From: Idiomarina sp. UBA6142
GTDB lineage: Bacteria; Pseudomonadota; Gammaproteobacteria; Enterobacterales; Alteromonadaceae
Reading direction: 5' to 3'
Length of the DNA: 31,874 nucleotides
Assembly: GCA_002423905.1 (NCBI GenBank)
Contig: DIVC01000072.1
Coordinates: 48,184 to 80,057 of the forward strand
The notes beneath the pieces were generated by a model. That model was not told where the DNA came from. It did no database searches and was given only the letters and a program-made list of their open reading frames with translations. The stretch's first letter is position 1, and every line of letters begins with the position of its first letter. A program made the position numbers and the translations under genes. This document shows positions 16,597 through 28,015 of this stretch, piece by piece.

Positions 16597-16625
16597 AGTA
16601 TATCAGCTCGCTGGCGGAATAGAAA
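16597..16625 (-). promoter_or_regulatory. Extended -10 promoter of the thiamine operon
   Basis: On the minus strand TGATATACT (16605-16597) is a good extended -10. The expected start near 16590 falls at the first bases of the riboswitch. The -35 position (TTTCTA, about 17 bp upstream) is poor, as is common with extended -10 promoters. The -10 lies between the arms of an inverted repeat, GCCAGCG (16589-16595) and CGCTGGC (16609-16615). The promoter is in the 51-bp gap after fre (stop at 16637). Confidence 0.65.
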
Positions 16626-16636
16626 TATCGCTTGCC

Positions 16637-17335
16637 TTACAGGTAGGCTAGTGCATCACCGTATAGTTGCGACAACGGCAGCCCCTGCGCATGGAAGCTA
16701 TCACGTACAACCCGTACCATAGCAAAACGTCCAGCGACATAGACATCCGCTTCAGCAAGGTCGGTTTGTTCCGCTAGCACCGCCAAGTGCACCAGACCCC
16801 GTGCGCCATGCCATTGAGCACTGGCGTGTTCAACGACTGGGCGGTAGGAAAAATTTGGGTGCTGCTCACTGAGTTGCAGCAGACGCTGGTGTGCATACAA
16901 ATCGGCTTCTTCGCGCACGCCCCAATATAAAGTGATAGGCGCTGGCTTCGCTGCAGCTAAGTACGATTGCAAAATCGACCAGGTATAGGAGAAGCCTGTC
17001 CCGCCAGCCACTAGGATGACCGGACGCACGCTATCGCCGCGCCACCAAGCATCACCAAGTGGTGCTTCAATGGTCAGGCTACCATGCTGGCGCACCTGTT
17101 CAATCACCTGATAGGCATAGGAGTTATCTGGCAGTGCACCAATATGTAATTCAAACTGGTGCTGGCGACCGGCAGCACTGGCAATTGAAAAAGGTCGTTT
17201 ATCCTTGTCGCTCATCACCACCTGTAAATAACTTCCGGCACGGATAGACAGCGCTTCAGGCAATTCTAAAATCACCCGATAGACCATGGTTGTCAGTTGC
17301 TCACAGGCACTGACTCGGCACTGCAGTTGTTTCAT
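16637..17335 (-). CDS. fre: NAD(P)H-flavin reductase Fre
   Basis: The 232-residue protein has the length and motifs of E. coli Fre (233). It reduces free flavins with NAD(P)H in the cytoplasm. The motifs are the flavin/ribityl contact KRPFSIAS at about 46-53, the nucleotide motif [14 protein letters not shown] in the second half, and the C-terminal [15 protein letters not shown], matching the GxFxM element of the ferredoxin-reductase fold. Its ATG overlaps the ubiD stop by 4 nt (ATGA), so it is translated in coupling with ubiD. That pairing makes sense: UbiD needs prenylated FMN, which is built on reduced FMN. A LuxG-type reductase is the only close alternative. Confidence 0.93.
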   Translation of the reverse strand: MKQLQCRVSACEQLTTMVYRVILELPEALSIRAGSYLQVVMSDKDKRPFSIASAAGRQHQFELHIGALPDNSYAYQVIEQVRQHGSLTIEAPLGDAWWRGDSVRPVILVAGGTGFSYTWSILQSYLAAAKPAPITLYWGVREEADLYAHQRLLQLSEQHPNFSYRPVVEHASAQWHGARGLVHLAVLAEQTDLAEADVYVAGRFAMVRVVRDSFHAQGLPLSQLYGDALAYL

Positions 17336-18819
17336 GATTGCGGCTTATCCTGACTAAAAATATCGAGTTCATCCCATAATGCATCTATACGTTGCTGCAC
17401 TTTACTATCCATGACAATAGGCACACCCCATTCACGGTCAGTTTCGCCCGGCCACTTATTGGTGGCATCCATCCCCATCTTCGAGCCTAAGCCCGACACC
17501 GGTGAGGCAAAATCCAGATAATCAATCGGGGTGTTGGCAATCATAGTGGTATCGCGCATCGGGTCCATGCGGGTGGTCATGGCCCAAATCACATCTTTCC
17601 AGTCGCGCGCGTTGACGTCATCGTCGCAGACAATCACAAATTTGGTGTACATAAATTGGCGTAAAAACGACCATACCCCCATCATCACCCGCTTGGCATG
17701 ACCGGGATACTGCTTCTTCATGGTGACAATAGCCACCCGATACGAACACCCTTCGGGCGGTAGATAAAAATCACTAATTTCCGGAAACTGCTTTTGCAGT
17801 AATGGCACAAACACTTCGTTCAAAGCCACTCCGAGCACCGCCGGTTCATCGGGCGGACGACCGGTATAGGTACTGTGATAGATAGGTTGCTTGCGCATGG
17901 TCATGTGGGTCACAGTGAACACGGGGAAATGATCCACTTCGTTATAATAACCGGTGTGATCACCGTAAGGCCCTTCCGGCGCCATTTCACCCGGGGCTAA
18001 ATAGCCTTCTAGCACAATTTCCGCGTGTGCAGGTACTTGTAAGTTATTGCTAATACACTGTACTACTTCGGTTTTGCCATCGCGCAGCAGACCAGCAAAC
18101 GCATATTCCGATAAGCTATCGGGCACTGGCGTTACGGCGCCGAGAATAGTTGCTGGATCGGCACCTAAGGCGACTGCAACGGGGAAATTTTCACCCGGAT
18201 GTTGGCGTTGCCATTCTTGGAAATCGAGCGCGCCGCCGCGATGCGACAACCAGCGCATGATGACTTTATTTTTGGCTAATAATTGTTGCCGATAGATGCC
18301 TAAATTTTGCCGCTCTTTGTGCGGTCCACGGGTGATGGTGAGTCCCCAAGTAATCAGCGGGGCGACATCGCCTGGCCAACAATGCTGAATTGGCAATTGG
18401 GTTAGATCAACGTGTTCACCGCTCAGGACAATCTCTTGGCATGGCGCTTTTTTGAGTACTTTAGGCGACATGCTCAACACTTTCTTATAAACAGGTAACA
18501 GATTTAGAGCATCACGAAAGCCCTTTGGCGGCTGCGGCTCTTTCAAAAATGCTAGCAGCGTACCGACATCACGTAATGCCGCCACCGACTCCTGCCCCAT
18601 ACCAAGGGCAACGCGTTCAGGGGTACCAAACAAGTTAGCCAACACCGGCATGCTATGGCCTTTCACGTTCTCAAACAGTAACGCTGGGCCACCAGCTTTA
18701 AGAGTGCGGTCGGAAATCTCAGTGATTTCCAAATAGGGGTCAATTTCTTGGCTAATACGCTTTAATTCACCACGTTTTTCGAGCAACGCCATGAAATCAC
18801 GCAAATCATTATATTTCAC
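17332..18819 (-). CDS. ubiD: 4-hydroxy-3-polyprenylbenzoate decarboxylase UbiD
   Basis: UbiD decarboxylates 3-octaprenyl-4-hydroxybenzoate in ubiquinone synthesis using prenylated FMN made by UbiX. The protein is very close to E. coli UbiD along its length: [21 protein letters not shown] at the start, [64 protein letters not shown], and [14 protein letters not shown] near the end. The start is a GTG at 18819 (VKYND), aligned with the E. coli MKYND start and giving 495 residues (E. coli 497). A GTG two codons earlier (18825) is the alternative. The open frame runs up to 18909, but this part overlaps the serine hydrolase gene and is not family-like. The ribosome-binding site is weak (GAGAAAG), which fits coupling to the gene that stops 10 nt upstream. 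Confidence 0.96.
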   Translation of the reverse strand: MKYNDLRDFMALLEKRGELKRISQEIDPYLEITEISDRTLKAGGPALLFENVKGHSMPVLANLFGTPERVALGMGQESVAALRDVGTLLAFLKEPQPPKGFRDALNLLPVYKKVLSMSPKVLKKAPCQEIVLSGEHVDLTQLPIQHCWPGDVAPLITWGLTITRGPHKERQNLGIYRQQLLAKNKVIMRWLSHRGGALDFQEWQRQHPGENFPVAVALGADPATILGAVTPVPDSLSEYAFAGLLRDGKTEVVQCISNNLQVPAHAEIVLEGYLAPGEMAPEGPYGDHTGYYNEVDHFPVFTVTHMTMRKQPIYHSTYTGRPPDEPAVLGVALNEVFVPLLQKQFPEISDFYLPPEGCSYRVAIVTMKKQYPGHAKRVMMGVWSFLRQFMYTKFVIVCDDDVNARDWKDVIWAMTTRMDPMRDTTMIANTPIDYLDFASPVSGLGSKMGMDATNKWPGETDREWGVPIVMDSKVQQRIDALWDELDIFSQDKPQS

Positions 18820-18829
18820 CGGCACTTTC

Positions 18830-20257
18830 TCACGGCTGTGCGATTGAATCGAGCGCGCGCAACACGTCGGCTGCAAATTCGTGCTCACGGAATGGTGGCT
18901 CACCGGCAAGGTCGTAGCCGCGTCTTACTATGACTAAATTACGCGAAGGGATCACAAATAAGTATTGGCCACGGTTGCCGCGGGCAGCAATGGTATCAGT
19001 TGGTAAGCCTGGGAAACCTGCATCAAACAACCACCACTGGGCGCCATAACCCGGGCTTGGCTGGCCGGCGTTATTAGTACGCGGAGGCTGTGAAGGCGCT
19101 GGAGTACTGACATAGCGCAGCCAATTTGGCGGGAGAATTTGTTCGCCCTGCCACTGGCCGTTGTGCAAATGGAGAATGCCTAAGCGCGCTAAATCACGGG
19201 CTGTGGTCCACACTTGTGACGAGATCACTAGGTCGCCTTGCCAATCGGTTTCTAGAAAGGTGTGTTGCATGCCCAGTTTGTTAAGCAACTGGCTAAACAC
19301 AAATTGTAGATAAGCTTCGCTGCTTGGGAAACGCTCGCGTAATACCCGCCCAACTAGCATGGTGTCGTTATTAGCATATTTCCAGCGCGTTCCTGGCAGG
19401 GCTTCTAAAGCGGCTTCGGTCGCAGTATCGCTGACCAAGCCACCGCCCAAATACACCCGATCGGTTCGATTTCCGGCCACTTGGCTATCGAGCCCTGAGG
19501 CCATATGCAGGAGATGTTCTAGGCTAATTTGCTGGCGCGGATCGAGCGCTGATGACCAATTTTGTAGACCTGCAGGTTGCCCTACCGTCAGCAGTTTTTG
19601 CTGCACCGCGACACCAATAATACTGGCGCCAATACTCTTAGCTACCGACCAAGTACGTTGTGAGGTAGTCGGGTTAAAGCCGTCGATATAATGTTCCGCG
19701 AGAAGTTGTTCTGGGGTCGCCACCAGCACTGCTGAGGTACGCGCGCCGGCACCATAATGCTGACTGAAAGCTTGCGTGATGACCTGATCCAGCTGAGAAT
19801 TTCCGCTCGGGCTATTTGGCTGTTTCGGCGTTTGCCAAGGGAGCCCTGAATCTGTGGCTGGCGCATATTTGGCATTAGGTAACAGTGGTAACTGTTCGAT
19901 AGCGCTGACGTCGGCACCAACCGGCAGTTGCACACAACCTAACTGCGGCCGCCACACCGAGAAACGGGGTGGCATGCTATCGCTATAACGCACCGCCACA
20001 ATCTTAGCGCTATGGTCAATGATCGCTTCATAGTCATTCACCAACGGCTGCAACTGCGGGTAAATACCCGTTAGTTCGTGCTGTTGGATTTGTTCGAGTG
20101 ATTTATTGGCGTTGAATAACGCACTACAGGTAAAACTAGCCCGATAACCGGCGGCATTAGCGGCAATCGTAGCGTCGCTGTCTGCGGCAGCGCTGGTGGC
20201 ACTAGCAACTGTTACTAGTGCCGCTATCCATAGGCGCAGATGACCTGTAGCTGTCAT
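18830..20257 (-). CDS. Secreted serine hydrolase, beta-lactamase class C / AmpC-like fold
   Basis: A 475-residue protein with a signal peptide ([20 protein letters not shown], cleavage near 25) and a penicillin-binding/beta-lactamase-like domain. The nucleophile motif is SVAK (S204, K207 in TWSVAKSIG) and the second motif is YANN (KYANNDTML). A KTG-equivalent may be in ARGNRGQ near the C-terminus. [12 protein letters not shown] is also characteristic of COG1680 hydrolases. The first about 150 residues do not match a domain I know. Substrate is unknown: it could be a peptide or ester hydrolase, and there is no reason to call it a resistance enzyme. The ATG is 2 nt after the rho stop, and ubiD starts 10 nt after this gene ends, so it sits inside a rho-to-fre transcription unit. 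Confidence 0.85.
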   Translation of the reverse strand: MTATGHLRLWIAALVTVASATSAAADSDATIAANAAGYRASFTCSALFNANKSLEQIQQHELTGIYPQLQPLVNDYEAIIDHSAKIVAVRYSDSMPPRFSVWRPQLGCVQLPVGADVSAIEQLPLLPNAKYAPATDSGLPWQTPKQPNSPSGNSQLDQVITQAFSQHYGAGARTSAVLVATPEQLLAEHYIDGFNPTTSQRTWSVAKSIGASIIGVAVQQKLLTVGQPAGLQNWSSALDPRQQISLEHLLHMASGLDSQVAGNRTDRVYLGGGLVSDTATEAALEALPGTRWKYANNDTMLVGRVLRERFPSSEAYLQFVFSQLLNKLGMQHTFLETDWQGDLVISSQVWTTARDLARLGILHLHNGQWQGEQILPPNWLRYVSTPAPSQPPRTNNAGQPSPGYGAQWWLFDAGFPGLPTDTIAARGNRGQYLFVIPSRNLVIVRRGYDLAGEPPFREHEFAADVLRALDSIAQP

Positions 20258-20259
20258 GC

Positions 20260-21525
20260 CTAGCTCTTCTGGCGCTTCATCATGTCGAAGAACTCGTCAT
20301 TGGTTTTGGTCATTTGCAGCTTATCAATGAGAAATTCAATCGCTTCACTTTCGCCCATTGGATGAACTATTTTGCGTAAGATCCACATCTTCTGCAGCTC
20401 TTCTGGAGTGGTCAATAGCTCTTCGCGGCGAGTGCCTGAACGGTTGATATCAATCGCTGGGAACACCCGCTTTTCAGCTATTTTACGGTTTAAGTGCAGT
20501 TCCATATTACCGGTACCCTTAAACTCTTCGTAAATCACTTCGTCCATTTTTGAACCGGTGTCAATCAAGGCGGTGGCAATAATAGTTAAGCTGCCACCCT
20601 CTTCAACATTCCGCGCCGCACCAAAGAAGCGCTTCGGTTTATGCAGGGCATTAGCATCTACACCACCGGTTAATACTTTGCCTGAACTTGGAATGACGGT
20701 GTTGTATGCACGTGCTAAACGAGTAATCGAATCGAGCAGAATCACCACATCTTTTTTGTGCTCAACCAAACGCTTAGCTTTCTCAATCACCATTTCAGCG
20801 ACTTGCACGTGGCGGCTTGCCGGTTCATCAAAGGTTGAGGCAACTACTTCACCCTTCACCAAACGCTGCATTTCTGTCACTTCTTCTGGTCGCTCGTCAA
20901 TCAGTAGCACCATCAGTACGCAATCAGGATGGTTGTGCGCAATAGATTGAGCAATATTCTGCAACAACAAGGTTTTACCGGCTTTCGGTGGAGCTACGAT
21001 CAAACCACGTTGGCCTTTACCAATGGGCGAGGCTAAATCTAGCACCCGCGCGGTAATATCTTCGGTACTCCCGTTACCACGCTCCATGCGCAGACGTTCA
21101 TCGGCATGCAGTGGGGTTAAGTTTTCAAATAAGATTTTGTTGCGCGAGTTCTCGGGCTTGTCGTAGTTCACTTCGCGCACTTTTAATAGCGCGAAGTAAC
21201 GCTCGCCTTCTTTCGGCGGACGAATTTTGCCCGATACCGTATCGCCGGTACGCAGGTTAAAGCGTCGAATTTGACTGGGCGAGACATAAATGTCATCAGG
21301 GCCAGCTAAATACGACGAGTCGGCAGAGCGCAGAAAGCCGAAGCCATCTTGCAAAATTTCCAGTGCACCGTCACCGTAAATATCCTCACCACTCTTAGCG
21401 TGTGCTTTTAAAATGGCGAAAATGATGTCTTGCTTGCGGGCTCGCGCCATGGATTCAAGACCCATTTCATCGGCGAGTTTGACCAGTTCGTTGACTGGAG
21501 TATTTTTAAGTTCTGTCAGATTCAT
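20260..21525 (-). CDS. rho: Transcription termination factor Rho
   Basis: The 421-residue protein is almost collinear with E. coli Rho (419). It has the N-terminal helical domain [20 protein letters not shown], the RNA-binding OSB/cold-shock domain with GFGFLRS at about 61-67 and [10 protein letters not shown], Walker A PPKAGKT (K181, K184, the E. coli numbers), [28 protein letters not shown], the Q-loop/R-loop region [21 protein letters not shown], and [11 protein letters not shown]. It is a hexameric RNA translocase that ends untranslated transcripts. It follows trxA as in enterics. No clear ribosome-binding site precedes the ATG (CCCCTC just upstream). The 218-nt gap after trxA contains a C-rich leader described separately. 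Confidence 0.98.
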   Translation of the reverse strand: MNLTELKNTPVNELVKLADEMGLESMARARKQDIIFAILKAHAKSGEDIYGDGALEILQDGFGFLRSADSSYLAGPDDIYVSPSQIRRFNLRTGDTVSGKIRPPKEGERYFALLKVREVNYDKPENSRNKILFENLTPLHADERLRMERGNGSTEDITARVLDLASPIGKGQRGLIVAPPKAGKTLLLQNIAQSIAHNHPDCVLMVLLIDERPEEVTEMQRLVKGEVVASTFDEPASRHVQVAEMVIEKAKRLVEHKKDVVILLDSITRLARAYNTVIPSSGKVLTGGVDANALHKPKRFFGAARNVEEGGSLTIIATALIDTGSKMDEVIYEEFKGTGNMELHLNRKIAEKRVFPAIDINRSGTRREELLTTPEELQKMWILRKIVHPMGESEAIEFLIDKLQMTKTNDEFFDMMKRQKS

Positions 21526-21695
21526 GAGGGGTTAATACTTTTTAAGTGACCAATGGATACAAAGGTTTAGGTTGAGAAATCGGTTGGGATTCGATTACTT
21601 AGCGGCCGTATGGCTGGCCCCTGATAGATATGTAATGCAGAAAAAGTACCACCGAATGGTGAAAACGTCCAGTTTTTCGTCACTTTTTTGCGTTA
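21526..21695 (-). promoter_or_regulatory. rho leader: C-rich, G-poor region and possible short leader frame
   Basis: The 170 nt before rho hold no conserved gene. The last about 70 nt (21596-21526, minus strand) contain roughly 21 C and 6 G, the base bias of Rho-loading (rut) sites. A 38-codon frame runs from a GTG at 21683 to a TAA at 21567, without a convincing ribosome-binding site. A weak promoter-like pair (TGGACG, 17 bp, TACTTT within an extended -10 TGGTACTTT) lies just inside it. E. coli rho has an attenuated leader with a short rhoL frame, but I see no sequence likeness. Confidence 0.4.
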
Positions 21696-21734
21696 AACCA
21701 ACAAAACCAGCCGTACCCAAGGGGGATACGGCTG
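21696..21734 (-). terminator. Probable partial terminator after trxA
   Basis: On the minus strand, CAGCCGTA (21734-21727) pairs with TACGGCTG (21715-21708) around an 11-nt loop, beginning 9 nt after the trxA stop. The stem is followed by GTTTTGTTGG, a broken T-run, so termination may be incomplete and let some transcripts reach rho. Confidence 0.6.
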
Positions 21735-21743
21735 CTGCTCGCA

Positions 21744-22070
21744 TTAAATATTACGGTCAATGAACTCAGCAAGTTGGGTTTGCGATAGCAGACCGGTGTG
21801 GTTGGCTACCAATTCGCCGTTTTTGAATAACAACAATGTGGGGATGCCACGGATACCATATTTCTGTGGTGTTTGGTTATTGTGGTCAACGTTTAACTTG
21901 GCGATAGTGAGTTTTTCACCATAGTGCTCAGCGGTCGCATTAAGAATTGGCGCAATCATTTTGCACGGACCACACCATTCAGCCCAAAAATCAACCAGCA
22001 CTGGTTTGTCTGAATTTAATACATCGGCCTCAAAACTTTCATCACTTAGCTGAACAATTTTGTCACTCAT
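21744..22070 (-). CDS. trxA: Thioredoxin 1 TrxA
   Basis: A standard 108-residue thioredoxin, the cytoplasmic disulfide reductant for ribonucleotide reductase and other targets. It has [15 protein letters not shown] with C33 and C36, the buried Asp in VLVDFWA, and the cis-Pro loop [11 protein letters not shown]. The ATG at 22070 is decided by GGAG 6 nt upstream; the frame is open to 22115, but the extra 15 residues are not family-like. It is divergent from rhlB across a 102-bp gap and is followed by a hairpin and then rho, the same neighbourhood as in E. coli. Confidence 0.97.
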   Translation of the reverse strand: MSDKIVQLSDESFEADVLNSDKPVLVDFWAEWCGPCKMIAPILNATAEHYGEKLTIAKLNVDHNNQTPQKYGIRGIPTLLLFKNGELVANHTGLLSQTQLAEFIDRNI

Positions 22071-22172
22071 GATACTCTCCGCATCGGAATTTGGTTGAAA
22101 TAATAGTTGGTGCACATTTTGACCCTATTATTTCTGTTTTTGAATGCTAGCGCAAACTGATATGCTTACCCT
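22071..22172. promoter_or_regulatory. Divergent trxA / rhlB promoter region
   Basis: This 102-bp gap must hold promoters for both genes. Toward trxA (minus strand) TTCAAA and CAAAAT are 17 bp apart, each 4 of 6 to consensus. Toward rhlB a TTGACC is visible but has no convincing -10. rhlB also lacks a clear ribosome-binding site. The assignment is weak. Confidence 0.35.
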
Positions 22173-23462
22173 ATGAGTCAAACACACTTAACAGAGACAC
22201 GCTTCGCCGATCTCGACCTGCATCCGCAGGTGCTTGCTGCCTTGAATGGCGCGGGCTTCGAACATTGTACGCCAATCCAAGCGCTCAGTTTACCGATTGC
22301 GCTAATCGGAAAAGACGTAGCCGGCCAAGCCCAAACGGGCACCGGCAAAACTATGGCCTTTTTAGTGGCCACCTTTACCACTTTATTGAATAAACCGCGG
22401 CACGGTGAAGCACGCTACCCGCGTGCCATTATTATGGCTCCGACGCGGGAGTTAGCGATTCAAATTGCCAACGATGCTGAGCTGCTCGCGAACCATTGTG
22501 ATATGAAAATTGGCGTGATCTACGGTGGTGAAGGCTATGAAAGTCAGCGCCAACGGCTCGAACAGGGTGTTGATATCCTGATCGGTACCACCGGCCGTTT
22601 GATCGACTATTACAAACAGGGCGTGTATCAACTCGATAAAATTGAGGTGGTGGTGCTGGATGAAGCCGATCGTATGTTCGACCTTGGTTTCATTAAAGAT
22701 ATTCGCTATATGTTAGCGAAAATGCCAGCCGCTGGTGAACGCCAAAGTATGTTGTTCTCTGCCACGCTGTCGCAGCGGGTGCAGGAACTTGCATATGACT
22801 ATATGAATTCACCCACCAAGGTTGAAGTTGAGCCGTTACAAAAAACGGGTGCTCGTATCAGCGAAGAGCTGTTCTACCCGTCTAAGCAAGACAAAATCAA
22901 GTTATTGCTCACACTGATTGAAGAAGAGTGGCCAGATAAGGCCATTATTTTCGCCAACACCAAACACACCTGTGAAAAAGTGTTCCAGTGGCTTGAGGCA
23001 GACGGTCATCGCGTTGGTCTGCTGACTGGCGATGTGGCACAACGCAAACGCTTAAAGATTCTGGACCAGTTTACTGAGGGCGAACTCGACTTTTTAGTGG
23101 CCACCGATGTTGCCGCTCGTGGTCTGCATATTCCCGAAGTGAGTCATGTATTTAACTACGATTTGCCGGATGACTTTGAAGATTATGTCCATCGAATTGG
23201 TCGTACCGGACGGGCGGGAGCCAGTGGCAAAGCAATTAACCTCGCCTGCGAAGAGTATGTCTACAATCTGCCGGCTATCGAAGAGTACATTGGTCATGCT
23301 ATTCCGGTCTCTAAATATGCCCCAGAAGCATTGTTAACCGATCTGCGCACCCCGCGCCATAGCGGTAGTCAAAATCGCCGTGGTGGCCGCGGTGGTCGCC
23401 GCACCGGTGGTAACAATCAACGCCGCAGTAGCGGCGGTAACCGACAAGGCTCATCGCGGTAA
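22173..23462 (+). CDS. rhlB: DEAD-box ATP-dependent RNA helicase RhlB
   Basis: RhlB unwinds RNA for the RNA degradosome. The 429-residue protein (E. coli 421) shows the full DEAD-box set: Q motif TPIQALSLP near 33-41, Walker A AQTGTGKT at 53-60, PTREL at 90-94, DEAD at 163-166, SAT at 196-198, and [10 protein letters not shown] at 340-349. The C-terminal tail (about 395-429) is rich in Arg and Gly ([13 protein letters not shown]), a low-complexity RNA-binding extension usual for the family. The assignment to RhlB and not RhlE/SrmB rests on the N-terminal [16 protein letters not shown] and on gene order (next to trxA-rho and gppA). The ATG at 22173 has no clear ribosome-binding site. Confidence 0.95.
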   Translation: MSQTHLTETRFADLDLHPQVLAALNGAGFEHCTPIQALSLPIALIGKDVAGQAQTGTGKTMAFLVATFTTLLNKPRHGEARYPRAIIMAPTRELAIQIANDAELLANHCDMKIGVIYGGEGYESQRQRLEQGVDILIGTTGRLIDYYKQGVYQLDKIEVVVLDEADRMFDLGFIKDIRYMLAKMPAAGERQSMLFSATLSQRVQELAYDYMNSPTKVEVEPLQKTGARISEELFYPSKQDKIKLLLTLIEEEWPDKAIIFANTKHTCEKVFQWLEADGHRVGLLTGDVAQRKRLKILDQFTEGELDFLVATDVAARGLHIPEVSHVFNYDLPDDFEDYVHRIGRTGRAGASGKAINLACEEYVYNLPAIEEYIGHAIPVSKYAPEALLTDLRTPRHSGSQNRRGGRGGRRTGGNNQRRSSGGNRQGSSR

Positions 23463-23467
23463 TCACA

Positions 23468-25389
<1,922 letters not shown>

Positions 25390-25410
25390 TTAATCTCACT
25401 GCAAGTTAGC

Positions 25411-27195
25411 TCAACGAAATGGTGCGTCTATGCGGGCAAAGCGAATTGTATCGCGTCCAGCGTTCTTAGCCTGATAAAGGGCATCATCGGCGGCGCCAAT
25501 AAACGCTTCAGGCGTGACTTCCATGGTCGCCGCATAGTATACCGCGATCCCGATGCTGACGGTAATCTGTAATTGCATATCATGGTACTGAATGGGCATA
25601 GTACGAATCGCGTCGGCTATACGATTAGCCGTTTCCCGCGCCCCAATTTCATCGGTAGCTGGCAGCAATATGGCAAATTCTTCACCACCATAACGAAATA
25701 CGCGGTCGCCACCGCGCTGCGTCAAGTCCTGTAATAATTCAGCAAGCTGGGTCAGCACCAGATCACCAAGCAAATGACCATGTTGGTCGTTGAGAGCTTT
25801 GAAATGATCGATATCAAGCATCATTAAGGTCAGATCTTGACCACTACGTTTGGCTCGACGAATTTCGCGCGGCAGTTCCTCATCCATATAGCCACGATTA
25901 AACAATCCAGTTAACCGGTCTTGCTTACTCTTTTTATCCAATTCTGTATTGGCAACACGCAACTGATCCAGGGCTTGCTCCAGTTCCTGGGTACGCTGTT
26001 GCACCATGAGTTCGAGTTCACTGTTTAAACGTCGTTCAGCCAGCAGTCGATGCCTGCGGTCATCATTAAAACGAATAGCTAGCACCAGCGACAGCAACAT
26101 AATTTCCAGCGCTGAAGCCAACATAATTGCGTAGCGCTGAATGAAAATTGAATCGAACCAGCCGAGGTAGCCAAGCGCGTTACACGAAATGGCAAACAGC
26201 AAACAACCAAGCGCTAAGGTGTATATGCGGGCATAATTTAAACCTCGACGCCACAAAACAATTCCTGTGATCATCAACTGTGTGCAGCCCAAAACCGCTG
26301 CTATCAAAACATAGGGAATGATGGTCGAATAGGCGAATATCAGGCTCGCTATAAAAATAATACTGTACACGACCTGTGATAGTCGCAACGCCCGATGCAA
26401 ATTAGGCCCGCGCTGCTTGGTCATTAAGACCTGCGCCGCTACTTGGCTAGCAAAAATGAACACCAAGCTACCGATCATGGTAACAATTCGGTCCTGCAGC
26501 CATGGCCATTCAGGCCACAAATACTGATATCCAGTGCCATCTAAGCCCGCTAACAACAGTCCTATACTGAAAATATAAGCGGCATAATTAAGAAACGATA
26601 CATCACGGGTTACACCAAAACTAAAGAAGTTATACACCATCATGCACAGCAGTAGACCAAAATAAACCGCTGTCGAGCCGGCTATGTACTGTTGCTGTTG
26701 ATGAAACTCAACAGGCTTCCACACGGAAAAAGAAAAACGCATAGAACTCTCGGTCTGAATGCGCATTACTAAGGTCACAGCACCACGATCGGGCAGTTCG
26801 AAGACAAAGTTTTTATGGTCAATAGGGCGTGCTTTATAAGGCTGCTGATCACCCACATGGTATTGCCCCAGCAGCTCACCATCACGGACAAAATAGACCT
26901 GTACTGAATCGAGTAGCGGATACCCAATATGGACAATTCGGTCGAAGGCAGCTTCATCAATATGACTGATAAACCAATAGGTATCGGTGGTGTAGCCAAA
27001 TGACGCTTCATCATTCTCGACCACTTGCCAAGCTGATGCTGGGTATTCTAACACGCGCTCAAGAGTCAACTGCTGCTCAGCATCAACCAGATACTGTAAT
27101 TTCGGTTGTGGCGTTTGAGCTAAACTTGGTGTCGCTACACTGAGGCCCCCGAGTAGCAGCAGTATCAACCAGAGTTTAGCCAGATAGTGGGTCAT
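25411..27195 (-). CDS. Membrane diguanylate cyclase, 7TMR-DISM sensor with GGDEF domain
   Basis: A 594-residue sensor enzyme making cyclic di-GMP. Order: signal peptide 1-27, a periplasmic 7TMR-DISMED2-like domain at about 30-165 (FGYTTDTYWFISHI; FVFELP), seven membrane helices at about 175-375, a coiled coil at about 385-425 (ERRLNSELELMVQQRTQELEQ), then GGDEF at about 425-590. The active-site loop is RYGGEEF (503-507), with LTGLFNR at its start and DIDHF for metal. An RxxD I-site (RGGD) lies 9 residues before GGEEF, so product inhibition is expected. The DISMED2 domain is thought to bind small, often carbohydrate-like ligands; the signal here is unknown. The ATG at 27195 has AGGA 5 nt upstream and overlaps the tatD end by 20 nt; an earlier in-frame start (27225) is less likely. 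Confidence 0.92.
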   Translation of the reverse strand: MTHYLAKLWLILLLLGGLSVATPSLAQTPQPKLQYLVDAEQQLTLERVLEYPASAWQVVENDEASFGYTTDTYWFISHIDEAAFDRIVHIGYPLLDSVQVYFVRDGELLGQYHVGDQQPYKARPIDHKNFVFELPDRGAVTLVMRIQTESSMRFSFSVWKPVEFHQQQQYIAGSTAVYFGLLLCMMVYNFFSFGVTRDVSFLNYAAYIFSIGLLLAGLDGTGYQYLWPEWPWLQDRIVTMIGSLVFIFASQVAAQVLMTKQRGPNLHRALRLSQVVYSIIFIASLIFAYSTIIPYVLIAAVLGCTQLMITGIVLWRRGLNYARIYTLALGCLLFAISCNALGYLGWFDSIFIQRYAIMLASALEIMLLSLVLAIRFNDDRRHRLLAERRLNSELELMVQQRTQELEQALDQLRVANTELDKKSKQDRLTGLFNRGYMDEELPREIRRAKRSGQDLTLMMLDIDHFKALNDQHGHLLGDLVLTQLAELLQDLTQRGGDRVFRYGGEEFAILLPATDEIGARETANRIADAIRTMPIQYHDMQLQITVSIGIAVYYAATMEVTPEAFIGAADDALYQAKNAGRDTIRFARIDAPFR

Positions 27196-28006
27196 CGCTG
27201 TCCTTGCTGCTATCTGCATTGGCAACCGGCTGAGTAAATAAACGAGTGGCGTTACGCCAAGTCAGATCAGCAAGCTGTTGCAGTGATTGGTTGCGTAATT
27301 GTGCCACTTGATCAGCGATTACGGGAAGATAGCAAGGTTCATTGAAACGCGGTCGCGGGCGCAAGGTTCGTGGCACTAAGTATGGCGCATCTGTTTCTAA
27401 AATCAAACGATCATCGGCAATCAACGGAATTGCCGCACGCAGTGCCTCACTGCGGCGCTCGTCACACACCCAGCCGGTTACACCAATATAGCAATCCAAC
27501 GCTTGGTATGCTGCCAATTCAGTGGGTCCGCCGGTAAAACAATGGCTAAATAAACGCGGTATTTGTGGCCCGTAACGCTGTAACAGCTGGATCTGAGTGG
27601 TGAGGGCATCACGCTCATGCAAATACACCGGCAATTGCAGCTCAATCGCTAATTGTAATTGCGCTTCAAACACTCTGATTTGATCGGCTGGGGTCGAAAA
27701 GTTGCGGTTAAAATCAAGACCACATTCACCAATTGCGCAAACACTAGGGTGGGTACTTAACTGCCGCAATTGCGCAATAAAATTTTCTGGCGCCGCACTG
27801 GCGTTGTGAGGATGAATACCAATCGTGGTTTGTAGTTGATGCGGAAAGCGCTCACACAAGGTGAGCGCGGCAGCGCTGTGCTCAAGATCAGTGGCTATCA
27901 CCACCAATCGCTCTACGCCTGCTTGTTCAGCTTTGCCAATGATTTCGGTAATACACGCACTAAAGCGCTCATTGGTGAGATTAACCCCACCTTCAAACCA
28001 TTGCAT
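27176..28006 (-). CDS. tatD: TatD family 3'-5' DNA exonuclease / metal-dependent hydrolase
   Basis: A 276-residue TIM-barrel metal hydrolase close to E. coli TatD: GVNLTNERF at the start, TTIGIHPHNA, AIGECGLDFNRNFSTP, YLHERDA, SHCFTGG, YIGVTGWVCDERR and ETDAPYLVPR. Like E. coli TatD it lacks the N-terminal HxH seen in YcfH/YjjV paralogues. The family has Mg-dependent exonuclease activity and is linked to DNA repair and degradation; despite its name it is not needed for Tat export. AGG lies 8 nt before the ATG at 28006. It follows a small secreted-protein gene by 9 nt and overlaps the diguanylate cyclase start. Confidence 0.93.
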   Translation of the reverse strand: MQWFEGGVNLTNERFSACITEIIGKAEQAGVERLVVIATDLEHSAAALTLCERFPHQLQTTIGIHPHNASAAPENFIAQLRQLSTHPSVCAIGECGLDFNRNFSTPADQIRVFEAQLQLAIELQLPVYLHERDALTTQIQLLQRYGPQIPRLFSHCFTGGPTELAAYQALDCYIGVTGWVCDERRSEALRAAIPLIADDRLILETDAPYLVPRTLRPRPRFNEPCYLPVIADQVAQLRNQSLQQLADLTWRNATRLFTQPVANADSSKDSDDPLSG

Positions 28007-28015
28007 AGGAACAAC

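Noticed and set aside
20558..20950. Plus-strand open frame of about 130 codons opposite rho
   Set aside because: It lies opposite the highly conserved Rho ATPase core. Long antisense frames are common over such genes, and there is no start signal or domain.
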